A stretch of DNA of 64,000 nucleotides from Phialophora verrucosa (lineage: Eukaryota; Ascomycota; Eurotiomycetes; Chaetothyriales; Herpotrichiellaceae): contig MSED01000004.1 of the NCBI GenBank assembly GCA_002099365.1, positions 1,178,001 to 1,242,000 of the forward strand. The letters run 5' to 3'. Below the pieces are notes generated by a model. It was given only the letters and a program-made list of their open reading frames with translations, was not told the origin of the DNA and searched no databases. This document shows, one piece after another, positions 23,190 to 34,558 of the stretch. How positions within the stretch are numbered: position 1 is the first letter of the stretch; each line of letters opens with the position of its first letter. Both the position numbers and the translations under genes were made by a program.

Positions 23190-25131
23190 TTAATGCCCAT
23201 TCGTAACGCCCTCCGCGTCCAAGTCCTCGCGATAATACGGCCTCGGCACGTTATCATAATACGGCACGACAATGAAATCCTTGTTATCCGTCTTGCCGAC
23301 CATGCCCTTGGTGACGTCGGTGACGGGCTCGCGACTGACGAGGACGTTGATCAGCGCCGGGCCCGGCGCAGCCGCCATCTCACGCACCGCGGCCTCGACG
23401 TTCTGGATGGAACCCTTGGCGAGCACGCCGCGATTGTTGAACCCCTGCGCGACGACGTCGTAGCGGCACGACTCGGAGAGCTTGACGACGGGGCGGCCCT
23501 CGTCCGCGGTGTCGTACATGAGATCCTGCCCGGCGACCGACATGCCCCAGTAGTTGTTGTTGAAGACGATGGTGAGCACGTTGAGCCCGTGGCGCGCGTA
23601 CGTGTCCAGTTCCTGGATGTGGAAGCCCGCGGAGCCGTCGCCGTGGATGTTGACGACGAGTCTATCGGGCCCGCACGCGAGCGCCGCGCCCAGCGAGTAC
23701 CCCCACCCGTTGCCCAAGAAGCCGAGGTAGCCCGTCGAGGTGATGGCGGTGGCCGGGCGCGCCAGCTCGAGCAGCGACGCCGCCCACACGCCGCACTCGC
23801 CGCCGTCGATGATGATAATGGCGTCCGGGGGCAGCGTCGTCATGATCGCCTGCATGGCCAGGTGCGGGTGCAAGCGGCCGTCGGGCCGGACGGGTTCGTC
23901 GCCCGCGTACTTTGAGGGGAGGGTTTTGACCGTCTGGATGTCCGCGAGCCAGGCGTCGTGGGTGGGGATGATCAAAGACGAAACGGCCGATTCAGTCGGT
24001 CGCTCGAGCTTCTCCAGAAGCGCGGCGACGAATTTGGACGCGTCCGACACGATGCCCAAGTCCACGGCGTGGGATTTGCCAATCTCGCCGCCGTCGAGGT
24101 CGACCTGCACGAGCGTGCACCCGGCGTTGGGGATCAGGGCGCCGGATCGGCCGCCGAGGAGGAACCCCGTGCGTGCGCCGAGCAGGAGCACGAAGTCCGG
24201 TTGCTGTTTCTGGATGTAGGGCAGGTAGGCGAGGAGGCTGGCGTTGCCGCCACGGAGAGGGCTGTCGAACGGGATGGCCGGGCTGTACTTTTGGGAATAG
24301 AACACAGGGGTCTGCGTCGCTTGGGCGAGGCGCAGAAGGGGGCTCGTTGCCGGGGAGTCGCGGTTCGTGGTCCTCGCGGCTCCCGTCCCCGTGATGATGG
24401 CCGGACGACTCGCCGCCTTCCACAGCGAGATCAGTTCGTCGAGAGCGGCGGGGTCCGGACCTGGGGAGACAGCCGTCTGCTTCGTAACACTTCCAAACGA
24501 CAGGGCACTCATCCTTGGCGGGTGGAAGAGCACGTCAATGGGGAAATCGAGGACGACGGGCCCCGGAATCCCAGACGCGGCTGTCTTGTACGCGTAGCTG
24601 ACAAGGCGGGGGATTTCCTCCACGTTCGTCACGCGGTGGGCGAATTTGGTGAGGGGTTTGGCCAGCACGACTTGGTCGTGGAAGCCTTGGAGGCTGTTTG
24701 TCTCGGCGTCCCGGAGCGGTGGCGACGATGTCACCATGAGGATTGGGGAGCGGTCCGCAAAGGCTGTGGCGAGGCCGGGCAGCGCGTTGCAGAACCTAGA
24801 GCACGAGGTGTTAGCTAGCTAACTATCGCTTGGATGGACCGGAGGAGGAGGAGGAGGACACGAACCCACTGTTTGCCGTAACAAAGCAGCATCCTACCTT
24901 TCCCGACAATTTGGCGTATGCTTCTGCCGCCTGGACGGCGGGCGCTTCATGCCGGGTGTCGACGAGTCTGATCCCGGCCAAGTCGCAGCCGATGAGGAAG
25001 GCGTCGAGGTGGCCTCCGTGAAGACCAAACGAGACATCGACGCCGAGTTGAGCCAGGCTCTGCGCAACCAGGTCCCCGCCCAGAAACTCGCGCTTCTTGG
25101 GGATTTTCCATTTTAGCTCGTTGTCGGCCAT
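23190..25131 (-). CDS. ThDP-dependent lyase/decarboxylase (acetolactate-synthase-like fold)
   Basis: Two exons on the minus strand: 24866-25131 and 23190-24795, 623 aa. The 70-nt intron uses donor GTTCGT, contains GCTAAC, and ends CTCTAG; the join gives TANSGFCNALPG. The fold is the three-domain ThDP family shared by acetolactate synthase, 2-hydroxyacyl-CoA lyase, oxalyl-CoA decarboxylase and benzoylformate decarboxylase. Visible features: the N-terminal cofactor glutamate in RHE (E62), the Pyr domain ending LATAFADRSPIL, a central domain, and the ThDP/Mg motif GDGSAGF...FNNNYWG (about 474-505). Substrate cannot be read from sequence. In the Pyr domain the usual SGPG-type turn is replaced by ANSGF. 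It is divergent from the GST-like gene. Confidence 0.9.
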
Positions 25132-25730
25132 CTGTGGATGTCAGCGGCGAGGTGAAGATGTCTGTTTAATTATCTGCTGCACAATCTGAGCCCGCTAGCC
25201 TGTGGAAGATGGTGTTATGCTTCGATTGTATCGGCGAGTCAGTTAGATGTAATTTCCCCCTGGCGCTCAATTGTCTGGATTCTCTCTCCTTTACAAAGTG
25301 CTTGAGGGGACGAAAGGCCTGCTTATCTTCCCAGGCATTACCTATATAACTTACAGTAGCACGAGTCATGATGTTTCGCCGAGTCGAGTCAATGCCGCGA
25401 GCACAAGCAGTGTGGAATGATTGCGGGGTTTGGCACTTGCACAATGCAAATAGACTGACTCATTCTAGTCTGACTGGCGAGTTGCCCTGTTGCTGACCAC
25501 TCAGAGGGGCCATGGATCCGAGGTCGTTCGCTGGCAAGGCGAAAGATGCAGGACGCAGGGACCGAGGACATCTCAATCATAATGCGGGGGAAGTGATGTG
25601 CGGTACTGTATCCACAATCAGACTTACGGGGTCAAGAAGCTGAGAGGCGTGGAGCAATAGACACATTCCTGTTTGTCTCTGGACATACTGTAGTTCTGGC
25701 CAGGGCCAATTCTGAAAGACCCAAGCCATA
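25132..25730. promoter_or_regulatory. Bidirectional promoter region, ThDP enzyme / GST-like gene
   Basis: About 600 bp between divergent starts. CCTATATAACTT at about 25340 resembles a TATA element on either strand. Shared regulation of the two genes is possible but inferred only from layout. Confidence 0.45.
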
Positions 25731-26732
25731 ATGCCGCCACCTATCATCCTCTTCACCTACGACACTTCCGTCTTTGGACGGAAGATGGACTGGGTGTTGA
25801 ATCTCAAAGGGTTGAAGTACTTCCGATGCATAGTTCTCAACCGCCTCCCTCGCCCGGTGCTGCAGCAGCTGGGCATCCAGTACAGGCGAATCCCTATTCT
25901 GGCCATCGGTCGCGATGTATACTGCGACACCAGGCTCATCATCGACAAGCTTGAAGAACTGTTTCCCGAGACCCGAATCGGTAGCAGAAATCCCTTTGAG
26001 AAGGGTCTGGAGCACCTGTTCGAAAACTGGTTGATTGATGGAGGACCATTCTGGCGCACGTCAGGTCTCATTCCTCCCACGCCGGCACTGATGCGCGACA
26101 AGGAATGGCTGCAAGACCGGACGAACATGACGGGTCGGAGTTTCGACATTGAGACGCTCAAGCAGGGCAGGCCGGAAAGCCTCGCACACGTGCGCATGTA
26201 CTTCAACCAGATGGAGAAGGAATTGTTGGCCGACGGACGAGAATATCTTTTAGCCACGACGGAACCAACGTTGGCAGACATCCACGCCATTTGGACGTTC
26301 GACTGGGCTCTCCAAGAGCAGGGGCGCATGTTCGAGTACCTGGAGAAGGAGGTCATCAGCGAAGAGCAGTTCCCCAAGACATTCGCATACGTCCACCGTT
26401 TCCGCAAGGCAATGGCGACGAAGCAAGCACAGAATGGCATCCCGGAGCGGTTGTCCGCGGCGGATGCCGTACAGCGAATCCTAGCTTCAGACTTCTTCGA
26501 GCCCGAAGGCACGATGGACCCGGGAGATCCTCTGAAGCTGAAAAAGGGGCAGGTGGTGGAGATCTGGCCGGTTGAGTCTGGATTTACCCATCATGATAAA
26601 GGTCAGTTGGTTTCGATCGGGGTGAAGGAGGTCGTTATCTCGAGCAGGCCAAACGCCGGCGAAGGGAGATTGAGGTTGCACTTTCCGAGGGTGAATTTCA
26701 GGATCAAGCCGGTGGAGGCGGCTAAGTTGTAG
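25731..26732 (+). CDS. Glutathione S-transferase-like protein with C-terminal extension
   Basis: Uninterrupted frame of 333 codons from ATG 25731. The N-terminal 85 residues form a thioredoxin-type GST domain: ILFTYDTSVFGRKMDWVL, then the cis-proline loop RRIPILAIG and DTRLIID, which replaces the usual E/D-S glutathione-binding pair. An alpha-helical GST C-domain follows (about 95-240; YLLATTEPTLADIHAIWTFDW is the typical N-capping helix region). The last 80-90 residues (from about DPGDPLKLKKGQVVEIWP) form an extra beta-rich module not part of ordinary GSTs. Ser18 could be the catalytic residue. Likely role is conjugation or isomerisation of an electrophilic metabolite; substrate unknown. It is convergent with the SDR gene (199 bp apart) and divergent from the ThDP gene. 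Confidence 0.85.
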   Translation: MPPPIILFTYDTSVFGRKMDWVLNLKGLKYFRCIVLNRLPRPVLQQLGIQYRRIPILAIGRDVYCDTRLIIDKLEELFPETRIGSRNPFEKGLEHLFENWLIDGGPFWRTSGLIPPTPALMRDKEWLQDRTNMTGRSFDIETLKQGRPESLAHVRMYFNQMEKELLADGREYLLATTEPTLADIHAIWTFDWALQEQGRMFEYLEKEVISEEQFPKTFAYVHRFRKAMATKQAQNGIPERLSAADAVQRILASDFFEPEGTMDPGDPLKLKKGQVVEIWPVESGFTHHDKGQLVSIGVKEVVISSRPNAGEGRLRLHFPRVNFRIKPVEAAKL

Positions 26733-26931
26733 CTCTGGAAGATATGTTTGGGAATGCTGAGGGTTTCAGCGTCTCATTTGCAGGATCAGGAGGCTCAGAT
26801 CAAGCAGTGGTCGCGGCAATGGTATTAATCTTGTGGCCGCAATTGCCTGGTATCGCCTTGCTGTTGACTCCTTAGTATACAGCGAAATCCAGCTATGTGT
26901 TTGTACAGTTTCGTTTCCGACGACCAAGATT

Positions 26932-28248
26932 TCACCACGTCGTGTAACCACCGTCGATAACAAGCTGTTGATATGCGTCAGCGAGGTGCCGTCGACCAGG
27001 GTAATCGCACCGCCAATAATACTCACATTGGAACCGGTCATGAATGAACTCGCGTCGCTCAAACAAAATAAAGCTGCGCCTCTGTATTCTGCCGGCTCCG
27101 AGATTCGCCCAAGCTTGGAGGCATTCGTAAGTCACAATGTCTGCAAGGGGGGCTGTGACCCAGAGCTTACCACGTTCTCCTTCTCCCAGAGCTCCTTCAG
27201 CTTAGGATCATCTTCAAAGTTCTTCTTTACCATCGGCGTCATGATGTTTCCTGAGAGAAAACCAAGCGTCAGAGCTTGCGCATCGACACACAATATTTCA
27301 GCGCCATGCACCTACCTGGACAGAGTGCATTGACCCGAATCGGTTTTCCATCCACAATCTTTCCCCATTCCATTGCGAGAGATCTGGCCAACTGGCAGAC
27401 GGCGGCCTTGGAAGAGTTGTAGACGGACGAGGTAAAGCCCTTGTTTGCGACCATTCCACTCATCGAGGCAACCAGTAGAATTGATCCGCTGCATTTATGC
27501 TTGATCATCTGTCGGGCACAGCTCACGGCCGAGCAGTAAACACCCTTGAAATTGATGTTCATCATCTCCTCGACCTTCTCGGGCGTGGTTTCTAGGGCGG
27601 GCTGGACATTCTGCACCCCGGCCGCGGCGATCAAGCCGTCAAGGCGACCATGCCTCGTGGCGATCTCCTCAATGACGCGATCTAGATTACCAGCCTCGCG
27701 GACATCGACCTTGTCGTACTTGAGCGAGCCTCCATACTTGGGACCTAGACGTTCCTGAACGGTGAAGAACTCCTCGTCCGGCTCTGGGAGCCGGTCTAGA
27801 CAATACACTGTTCGTGCAATGGAATGTCAACGATGGATGGCTCAACGGTACGAATACGGCTTGTGTGCAACCCACCTTGTCCTCCCGCTTCGATCAGAGC
27901 TTCCGCCAACACCAGGCCCAGCCCGCGCGCACCTCCGGTCACGACAAAAACCTTGCCCTCAAGATCGAATTCGCGGAAGCGGAACGGCGTCCGTTCAGGA
28001 TCTGGAAGTTTTTCTTTGATGGATGGAGCCTCGGCGCCAGTGTCTTTGACAGCCTCCTTTGGCGTCGAAGGCTCGGCGCCAGCACTCGCAGGCATGCTGC
28101 TGGAGAATGGCCGATTGTGACGTTGTTGGTAGACAAGTGGCGCTACGAAAGCACGTCGAGAACTACTACAGTATCTTGATATTGAGCCTGCGCCAGTTAT
28201 GCAGTTGCGACCCAAAAGGAACTGAATTCGTGAAGAAATGGGCGGCAT
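26932..28248 (-). CDS. Short-chain dehydrogenase/reductase with mitochondrial-type presequence
   Basis: Five exons on the minus strand: 27876-28248, 27316-27807, 27171-27250, 27027-27113 and 26932-26964, 354 aa. All four introns (57-68 nt) are GT-AG and phase-consistent. It is a classical SDR with the NAD(P) motif TGGARGLG (104-111), NAAG-equivalent AAAGV, catalytic Ser in VASMSG (about 239), YNSSK (Tyr254, Lys258), and C-terminal LSDASSFMTGS joined to LVIDGGYTTW. Closest families are fungal polyol/sorbose-type reductases (for example D-arabinitol 2-dehydrogenases); substrate is not certain. The first 55 residues are Arg/Ser-rich without acids (SSRIQFLLGRN, SSSRRAF), which predicts mitochondrial import. 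A start at Met52 would give a cytosolic form. The last coding exon is only 33 nt. Confidence 0.9.
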
Positions 28249-29008
28249 ATTTGCACACGCCGGACCGGATGGTGTAATTAGAGCTGGGAACAGATCACAG
28301 GACAGCAAGCAGGAAATTCCCGGTCCCTTGGGATGGGAGATCAACCCGGATCAGCATATCCATGGCTTATATGGGCAACAGGTCTAGAAGGCTGAGGAAG
28401 GCCACACACACACACTAGGATCTTTTGCCAACCAGCATGAAGACGAGGGTGACGTTAGAAGAACACAAAGGCGGGGTTCTGCCAACTCGCACGCGCGGCA
28501 AGCCCCGTCCTTGTGTCCCAGATGAAGGCCAGATCTCTATTCCATTTGCTGCCGACAAGATATCTTCCTCCACCTCTATCTAAGTGCCATCGGCGATGGT
28601 AAGAGATGTGGTTCTTGTTGACGTATCTGGTGGCTCGCGAGGGATTCGAAGTCCGTACGAGTAGCCGTAGGCTGAGAGGATTCCGATGTTTCGCCAGGGC
28701 ACGCAGGGTCAGTGAGGCTCCATCGGTTGGCGGGAGTCTTCGGCACTGCTGGCCGACTGCCAATCGGAGGGGGGGTTGGGGGGTTGTGGTTCTCCTACGC
28801 CACGCGGGCAGGTCTCCGAATCCAGGTTCTCGCAAGAGTACAACATTGCGTAAGGCAGATGAATTCACACCCTCGGGCGTCCTTTTGATCCAGACTGACG
28901 TGACAACCTGGCGAACCGACCGCTCTAGCTTATCGCGATCTTGCAGATCTACAAACGCAAGATTTTATTACGAGGTACTCGTTCCGGGTCCTTGGATCGT
29001 CGGTGACA
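28249..29008. other. Intergenic region, SDR promoter and ceramidase 3' flank
   Basis: About 760 bp between two minus-strand genes. A short CACACACACA run lies at about 28404-28415. Open frames on both strands here are shadows without features. No tRNA fold could be drawn around the ATTCGAAGTCC at about 28643. Confidence 0.5.
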
Positions 29009-29906
29009 TCAAGGTGCTTGCTGCTCTTTAGTCAGCACCTTGGTGACTCGGATGCAATATCCAGCTCCGAGAGCTGTCAGAATATGCCACCATCCATGCA
29101 ACTCCAGTAGAAACCCGAGAGGGATCCCCAACGACTTCCTGGTGTCGCGGAGGGCGCCGCAGTATGCCGAATCCAACACCCACACCACAAAGCCCATGAC
29201 GAAACAGAGGCCGCCAACCCGGAATTCGCTGGTCCAGTACCGTCTGACCTCGCCCTTGAAGCGGGTGCGGATGAGATACAGCACTCTCGGCCAGATCGCC
29301 GTGACCAAGGCAATGAAGGTCGTGTTGTGCAGCCACAGCTGATGCAGTGCGTAATGGTAGGCGCTGATAATCCCAAGCGCGATCGTCAAGGTCGAACCGA
29401 AGGCCAATTTGGCAGGCCGCGACCATCCAAGCGTGTACAGTTCGTACACAAGGGCCGCACAAACCCAGAACATGGACAGGTCGTCGCAGACTTGGGTCTC
29501 ATACTTCAGGGTGAGATGGAAGAGGAGAGACGTGACACCGACGAAGAAGAGAGCGAGGTTGCTGGGCTGGGTGAGCAGGCTCTGTCCTGGAAGCAGGGTG
29601 CGAAACGCCCAGTAGACTGAGGCTCAGAGGTTAGTTCAAGCTGAAAGCTGCAGGAATGTCACTCATTCCGGGGTGGAAGGGGTGCGCCCACCATATGCAA
29701 GGTTGGTGAAGCTGTTCACGAATTCGCCAACATAGAGTGTAACCGAGTAGTCTTCTTCACAAAAGCTGGTGCCGTGTAGTTAGCAGACGCCGGCTTTGAC
29801 TGCAATCCGAGCCCGGCACGAGTACTCACTTGGCTACAGACGTCGGAGGGCCCCAGTATCCCAAGTGCGCCTTTAGATCGCCAGCGAAATTGCGTTCCAG
29901 ACCCAT
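29009..29906 (-). CDS. Alkaline (phyto)ceramidase
   Basis: Three exons on the minus strand: 29830-29906, 29692-29765 and 29009-29616, 252 aa. The introns (64 and 75 nt) are GT-AG. The family hydrolyses ceramide or phytoceramide to sphingoid base and fatty acid in the ER/Golgi membrane. Joined sequence shows the alkaline-ceramidase N-terminus GYWGPPTSVANFCEEDY, then FVNSFTNLAY. The conserved SLLFHLTLKYETQVCDDLSM block carries the catalytic Ser/His/Asp, and HGWWHILTALG near the C-terminus supplies the metal-binding histidines. About seven hydrophobic segments are present. It is somewhat shorter than yeast Ypc1/Ydc1 (about 315 aa). It lies between the SDR and the P450 in the same orientation. 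Confidence 0.92.
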
Positions 29907-30341
29907 GATGAGAATAGCGAGCGACAACAGATTCTTTGTTGATGGTGTGACGATTCCGAGTCCACGCGTGTAGCCTCAGGGCAAACCGCGTAGCAACGAG
30001 CTCGGTCTAGAAAGCAAGCTGAAAGAGAGTCTTTTTCTCAACCTTTATTCGACAGCAACGAGCTAGGCAGAACAGTTCCTCTATAACAACGCCAGGTAAC
30101 CAGAATAATAATGAAAGGCTTCCTTGTGAAGCTTCACTGCCGCTAGCAGATTAGCCGAGAGATACTTCCGCGTACTCCGTAACCCCCCCGTACCTCGTAT
30201 GTCGCAGCCGTACGAGGAGGGCCCACCCCGAGGCAGCTTCACATTCCAGAGGTTGCATTAGATATCCTGCTGCGCAGCGAAGCGACGATGGTATATACAG
30301 GGGAAATAGTATGCCTATGTAACCTATCGACTCAGTTCGCC
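29907..30341. other. Intergenic region, ceramidase promoter and P450 3' flank
   Basis: About 435 bp. It contains TACTCCGTA at 30173-30181, followed by a C-run and a second GTAC-containing stretch. The same 9-mer recurs in other intergenic regions of this window. No gene seen. Confidence 0.5.
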
Positions 30342-32142
30342 TCACTTGAGCATGACTCGCAAGCCCTTCGAGTCGACCGCGGGAAACGGAGAGAAATAAT
30401 CATGCTCAATCTCAATATCCTTCCTCGTCGTCTCATACAGCTCAGCATCAAACTGGTGGAAGAACGCTGCAATGGTGAGATAGAGATTCATGATTGCCAG
30501 CTCTTTGCCTATACAGCTTCTCCCTCCTCGGCCAAAGGGAACAAAATACTTTTCCAGCCTCTTCAACTCTTCGCCTTCAACCAGCCAACGTTCGGGCTTG
30601 TACGTCAACGGTTCTGGGTACGCTGCCTCGAAGGTGTGATTGCTTCGGATCGCCATGCTGATGACTGTACCAGGAGGAAGAACGTAGGAGCCGTATGTGT
30701 ACGCCTGCCGGTGATTGACCCTCGCAAGTCGGCCGGAGACGCTGCACGCGATACGAAGACCTTCATTGATAACAGCTGTGAGATATGGCAGGCGCTGCAG
30801 CGTGTTGTAGTCGGCCAAGGGGTCTTCTGAACATTTGGATGTGTTGACTACTTGAGCTAATTCTTCCTTCAGCCGTCGGAGTTTGTCAGGGTTGGCTAGG
30901 ACGTGGAATGTGATGGTTTCGAGGGCATTCCCGGTTGTTTCGCTGCCCGCGCCGACAAGTGTTCGAGCTTCTTGCGTGATTCTGTCGACGGTCTTTTCGC
31001 TCTCCGGGATGGCATCTGAGTTGATGATTCCATCGAGGACGGATTTGTCGCTTCGCTTTTCGGCGTGAACGGCCTCGGCCGCCTGTCGCGCCAAATCCTG
31101 TGGACTGTCAGCCTGTTATGGATTGACTCCAATATGTGCCTACTGTCTGAAAATCGAACGCCATTACGCCTCCTTCTGTCGAGGTCGCAGCGACTGCCCA
31201 TCTTGGCATCCGCATGAATATCTATTGTTTCCGGTAGGTTAGCATCGGTTTGGTGCGGCGTCCGAGACAAATCCTGTTGGCGACTGGACGATTTCCGCCA
31301 CGAAAGAAAAGCCCAGGTCCTCGGACCAGACAAACTTACCGGGATAATGATCGGGATGTGACGATGCCAGGCAGCAATATGTGAAATGACGCGTGCCTGG
31401 CGGTTGTAGTCATCGGCAAAGTCAATCGAGCCCAGTAGATTGAAGGCCTTTGGCATGCAACTACACGCCATGAGTCTGGTGTCTTCCACGGCGGCACGAG
31501 TGTGATGACCTACTAATTGGTGACAGAGTCGGCAGCAAGACACCGAAAAGCGTTGGAGAGATTGACCGGCTTGCCCACCTCGCGCATCGATCGTAACCGC
31601 TGGCATAGCTTGGAGACCTTCTCTCTCGAAGATGACTCGAGGTTCGAGATGGCCGAGGCCGCAAAGAAGCGACTCATGGCTTTTCGCCTGGCCCGATGAA
31701 GGTCGACATTGGCCGTCCCGAATCCAGCATCCTTGGAGCCAACAAATGCATAGTACCAGCCATCTTTGTCGAGGCGGCTGGTCACGTTATAGAACTCGTC
31801 AAAGAAGTCCGGGTCGTGGATATGAACCTCATTAGGTCCTATGCGCACGATGGGCCCTATCAAGTGTGCGGATGAGCAAGGGGGTGGCCTGTGAGAGAAC
31901 ATAAGAGCTTCAGGATTCGACTCACCGTACTGCTTATGCAGCTCTTCGATCTTGAAGACGAATTTGCCGCCTCGGATACAATCATAGTAGAAATCATAAA
32001 GCCGCGAGATAGCTGCAAGTTTTGGGCCCGGGATTTTCGAAAGAGGGTGGAAGAATAAGCGGTACAGGATCAGGCATGCAACGCCACCAAAGCTTGCCAG
32101 CGCCAATAAGGCGGCCAGCTTGAGGTACAAATCGAATGCCAT
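30342..32142 (-). CDS. Cytochrome P450 monooxygenase
   Basis: Five exons on the minus strand: 31926-32142, 31514-31856, 31340-31460, 31144-31221 and 30342-31097, 504 aa. Four GT-AG introns (46-118 nt) give continuous phase. The N-terminal membrane anchor (about 6-27, LAALLALASFGGVACLILY) is followed by the hinge HPLSKIPGPKLAAIS. Further motifs: I-helix AGSETT (303-308), ExxR as EGLR (365-368), PERW, and the haem-binding loop FGRGGRSCIG with Cys448. It is a microsomal P450 of the fungal O-methylsterigmatocystin/trichodiene-oxygenase-like type (CYP superfamily clan not assigned). The substrate is unknown. It is divergent from the LaeA-like methyltransferase, with 1.1 kb between starts, and near other redox enzymes, which suggests a metabolite pathway. 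Confidence 0.93.
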
Positions 32143-33277
32143 TTGCGCGTCAGAAAGCAGATCAATCAAGGGAGAAGAATGCAGATGTGATGATAATGCC
32201 AGGGTGTTACGACTTTACGCACATGGATCCTCACGTACACCTTTGGTCTCTGCATGAATCCAACTGCCTATCTGCGACGACTGCGACGGGGATGTCTTTA
32301 GCGCTTGTCGTGAAGGCTTGCTGGCGATTGCTCGTTAACAACCAGGGGTATTCGTGCAGGAACTTGCGAATCAGCGTTGCATTGATTCTTGTCCATCCTG
32401 CAGCCACAGTTGGCAAATGGGCCGGGATGCAGATGGATGCGCGTAGGAGAGACGGTGGACAAAGTACGGAGTGGTTGCAGGCATGCCCTCCGTTCCTGCT
32501 GGGGATGCCAGGCACGCCTAGAAGCGGGGTCCAGCTACTTGCAGCATCTATGTCACGTATGCGCTGCCTCTCGTGCTGCCATCTCCTTGCTCGGTCTACG
32601 TCCTGTGTGTACATACGTGTGAGGGCCCCGGTATATCTTTCATGCTGCATCGCCGAAATGCATCTGATTGTCCACTCAGCATTGCAGGTGAGAGTCGGCA
32701 GCGCAAGCGGGCAACCTAAGGACGAACACCATGTTCCTGTAGAGCGCTAATTCCTGCGGTCCTTTGGCTAGTTAGGCGCTGCCATGTCGCCGAGTGGCTG
32801 CCCACCAATCCCGCGCGCTGCCACCTCGACAACCCCGGGCGGTGCCGCCTAGCATCCCTGCTAGGCCTCACCACAACGTGCCTGCGATGCCCAATGCGCG
32901 CCGGTGGCTTCGGCTGATTATGCTTACAATCCAATGCGCACACTCTGCTGCCCACCGTTCCCGTCGAAATGCGAGTCTTGCGAACAGCTTTCCATTCGCC
33001 CTCCGTTGATTTCTTGCATCTGATCACTGGATGAACACCCTCACCACCCACCACCATGTCCTCCGGTGGAGAATGTCATGCGGGTGGCCGAGATGGTGGA
33101 CACATTGAACATCTACTCTCATCACCAAAGCCTCAACAGCTTCTTCTCGTCCCACTCGCTCCGACTGCGTTGAAGCGTTCCATTTCTCCCAACTCACCAA
33201 AACGTACGCGATCCAGCACCATGATTCTAGATGCTCGCGGGCTGTAGCGTGTGCGCGCCCGAGGCACGGTTTTTGTC
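32143..33277. promoter_or_regulatory. Bidirectional promoter region, P450 / methyltransferase
   Basis: About 1.1 kb between divergent starts. An ATG-initiated frame of 63 codons at 33056-33247 (+) ends in TAG 30 nt before the methyltransferase ATG and is in the same frame. It could be an upstream ORF, or a first exon if an intron removes the stop. A candidate is GTACGC at 33204 to CCCGAG at 33263, 60 nt, with weak signals. TACGGAGTG occurs at about 32465. Confidence 0.5.
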
Positions 33278-34558
33278 ATGGCCGACGACCGTGATGTCGA
33301 CTCTGCTTACGCGGAAAGCATTGGAGACTACTCCGAGTCGACGTCGATAGCGTCCAGCGTGTTTGACTATCAATATGAGAATGGCCGCCGTTACCACTCC
33401 TACAAAGCTGGGCAATATTTCGCCCCGAACGATGAACAAGAGCAGGAAAGACTCGACCTGTTGCATCACGTGCAATCCATGGTTTTGGGTGGAGAGCTGT
33501 ACCTCTCGCCCATCGAAGAACCTCAACGAGTACTCGATGTTGGCACTGGAACCGGCATATGGTAAGCTCAGCCCGGTGGCGGGATGCCCACGGCTTATCG
33601 AGACCAGGGCAATTCAGATAGCCGATACGTTCCCAATGGCTGATGTTATTGCGACTGACCTCTCTCCCATTCAGCCGACCTGGGTTCCGCCTAATCTACA
33701 GTTCATGATCGATGACTGTGAGGCAGACTGGACCTTTGTGCGCACCTTTGACTATATTCGTCTTGGGCATCTGGTATGTTGGGGGCGATGCAGTCCTGAG
33801 ATGACCACGTCCGGGCGGGCGTGATACATGACAGATATTGGCTAACATGGCTCACTCACAGGGCGGTAGTATAGCCGACTGGAAAAAGCTATTCCGGCAG
33901 TGCATGGACAACCTCAAACCGGGGGGATGGGTGGAAGTGATGGACTTTGAGGGTGAGCGAGTTTCGAGCTACAGGTAGAGAGACAAGAGACTGACGACCC
34001 GGAACATGCAGCCTGGGGCAGCACGGACGACAACAGTCTACCTGAAGATTCTTCCTGGCACACAGTAAGGCAAATCCCTCTTTGCGAAACTGGGCCATAG
34101 TTGATCCTCGCTATTAGTGGCAGACCGAACTCAGCAATGCAGCAGAGAAGTTCGGGCGGATCATGAACATCAGCCCCCAAATCAAGGGAATGGTTGACGA
34201 AGCAGGTTTTCAAAATGTCGAACATGTGATCTACAAGGTGGGTGTTATTCCTCGTGGGAACCATACCTCCATCAGCTCATACGAGTTTATCCAACAGGTG
34301 CCGCTCTCGACCTGGCCCAAGGAAAAGCATCTGAAAGATCTCGGCTCGTACATGAGTCTGCTCATGACTGAGGCGATGCAAGCCTACAGCCTGGCGCTCT
34401 TCACCCGCGTGTTAGGCTGGGACCCGGCAGAGGTCGAGGTCCTCCTGGCTGGAGCGAGGAAGGATTTACACAATCCAAACTACCACTTGTATACGCGTCT
34501 ACATGTTGTCTATGGAAGGAAACCGCCTTCGCGAGAAGGGTCGATAGCGGGCGGTTAA
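33278..34558 (+). CDS. LaeA-like SAM-dependent methyltransferase
   Basis: Six exons: 33278-33561, 33608-33773, 33862-33952, 34012-34064, 34118-34237 and 34298-34558, 324 aa. All introns (46-88 nt) are GT-AG and join in phase. The N-terminus is the usual acidic Ser-rich lead into YENGRRYHSYKAGQYFAPNDE. Motif I for SAM binding is VLDVGTGTGIW (85-95) joined to AIQIADTFP; motif II region is VIATDLSPIQPTWVPPN; the post-I block includes FMIDDCEADW. The next exons give LKPGGWVEVMDFE and, after splicing, YKVPLSTWPKEKHLKDLG, diagnostic for this fungal family (Methyltransf_23, LaeA/Tam type). It may act on a small molecule or, like LaeA, on gene regulation. This is one of many paralogues, so I do not name it laeA. 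Confidence 0.92.

Noticed and set aside
23193..24818. Long + strand open frames opposite the ThDP gene
   Set aside because: Arg/Ala/Gly-rich antisense shadows of a GC-rich coding region. The minus strand carries the ThDP motif.
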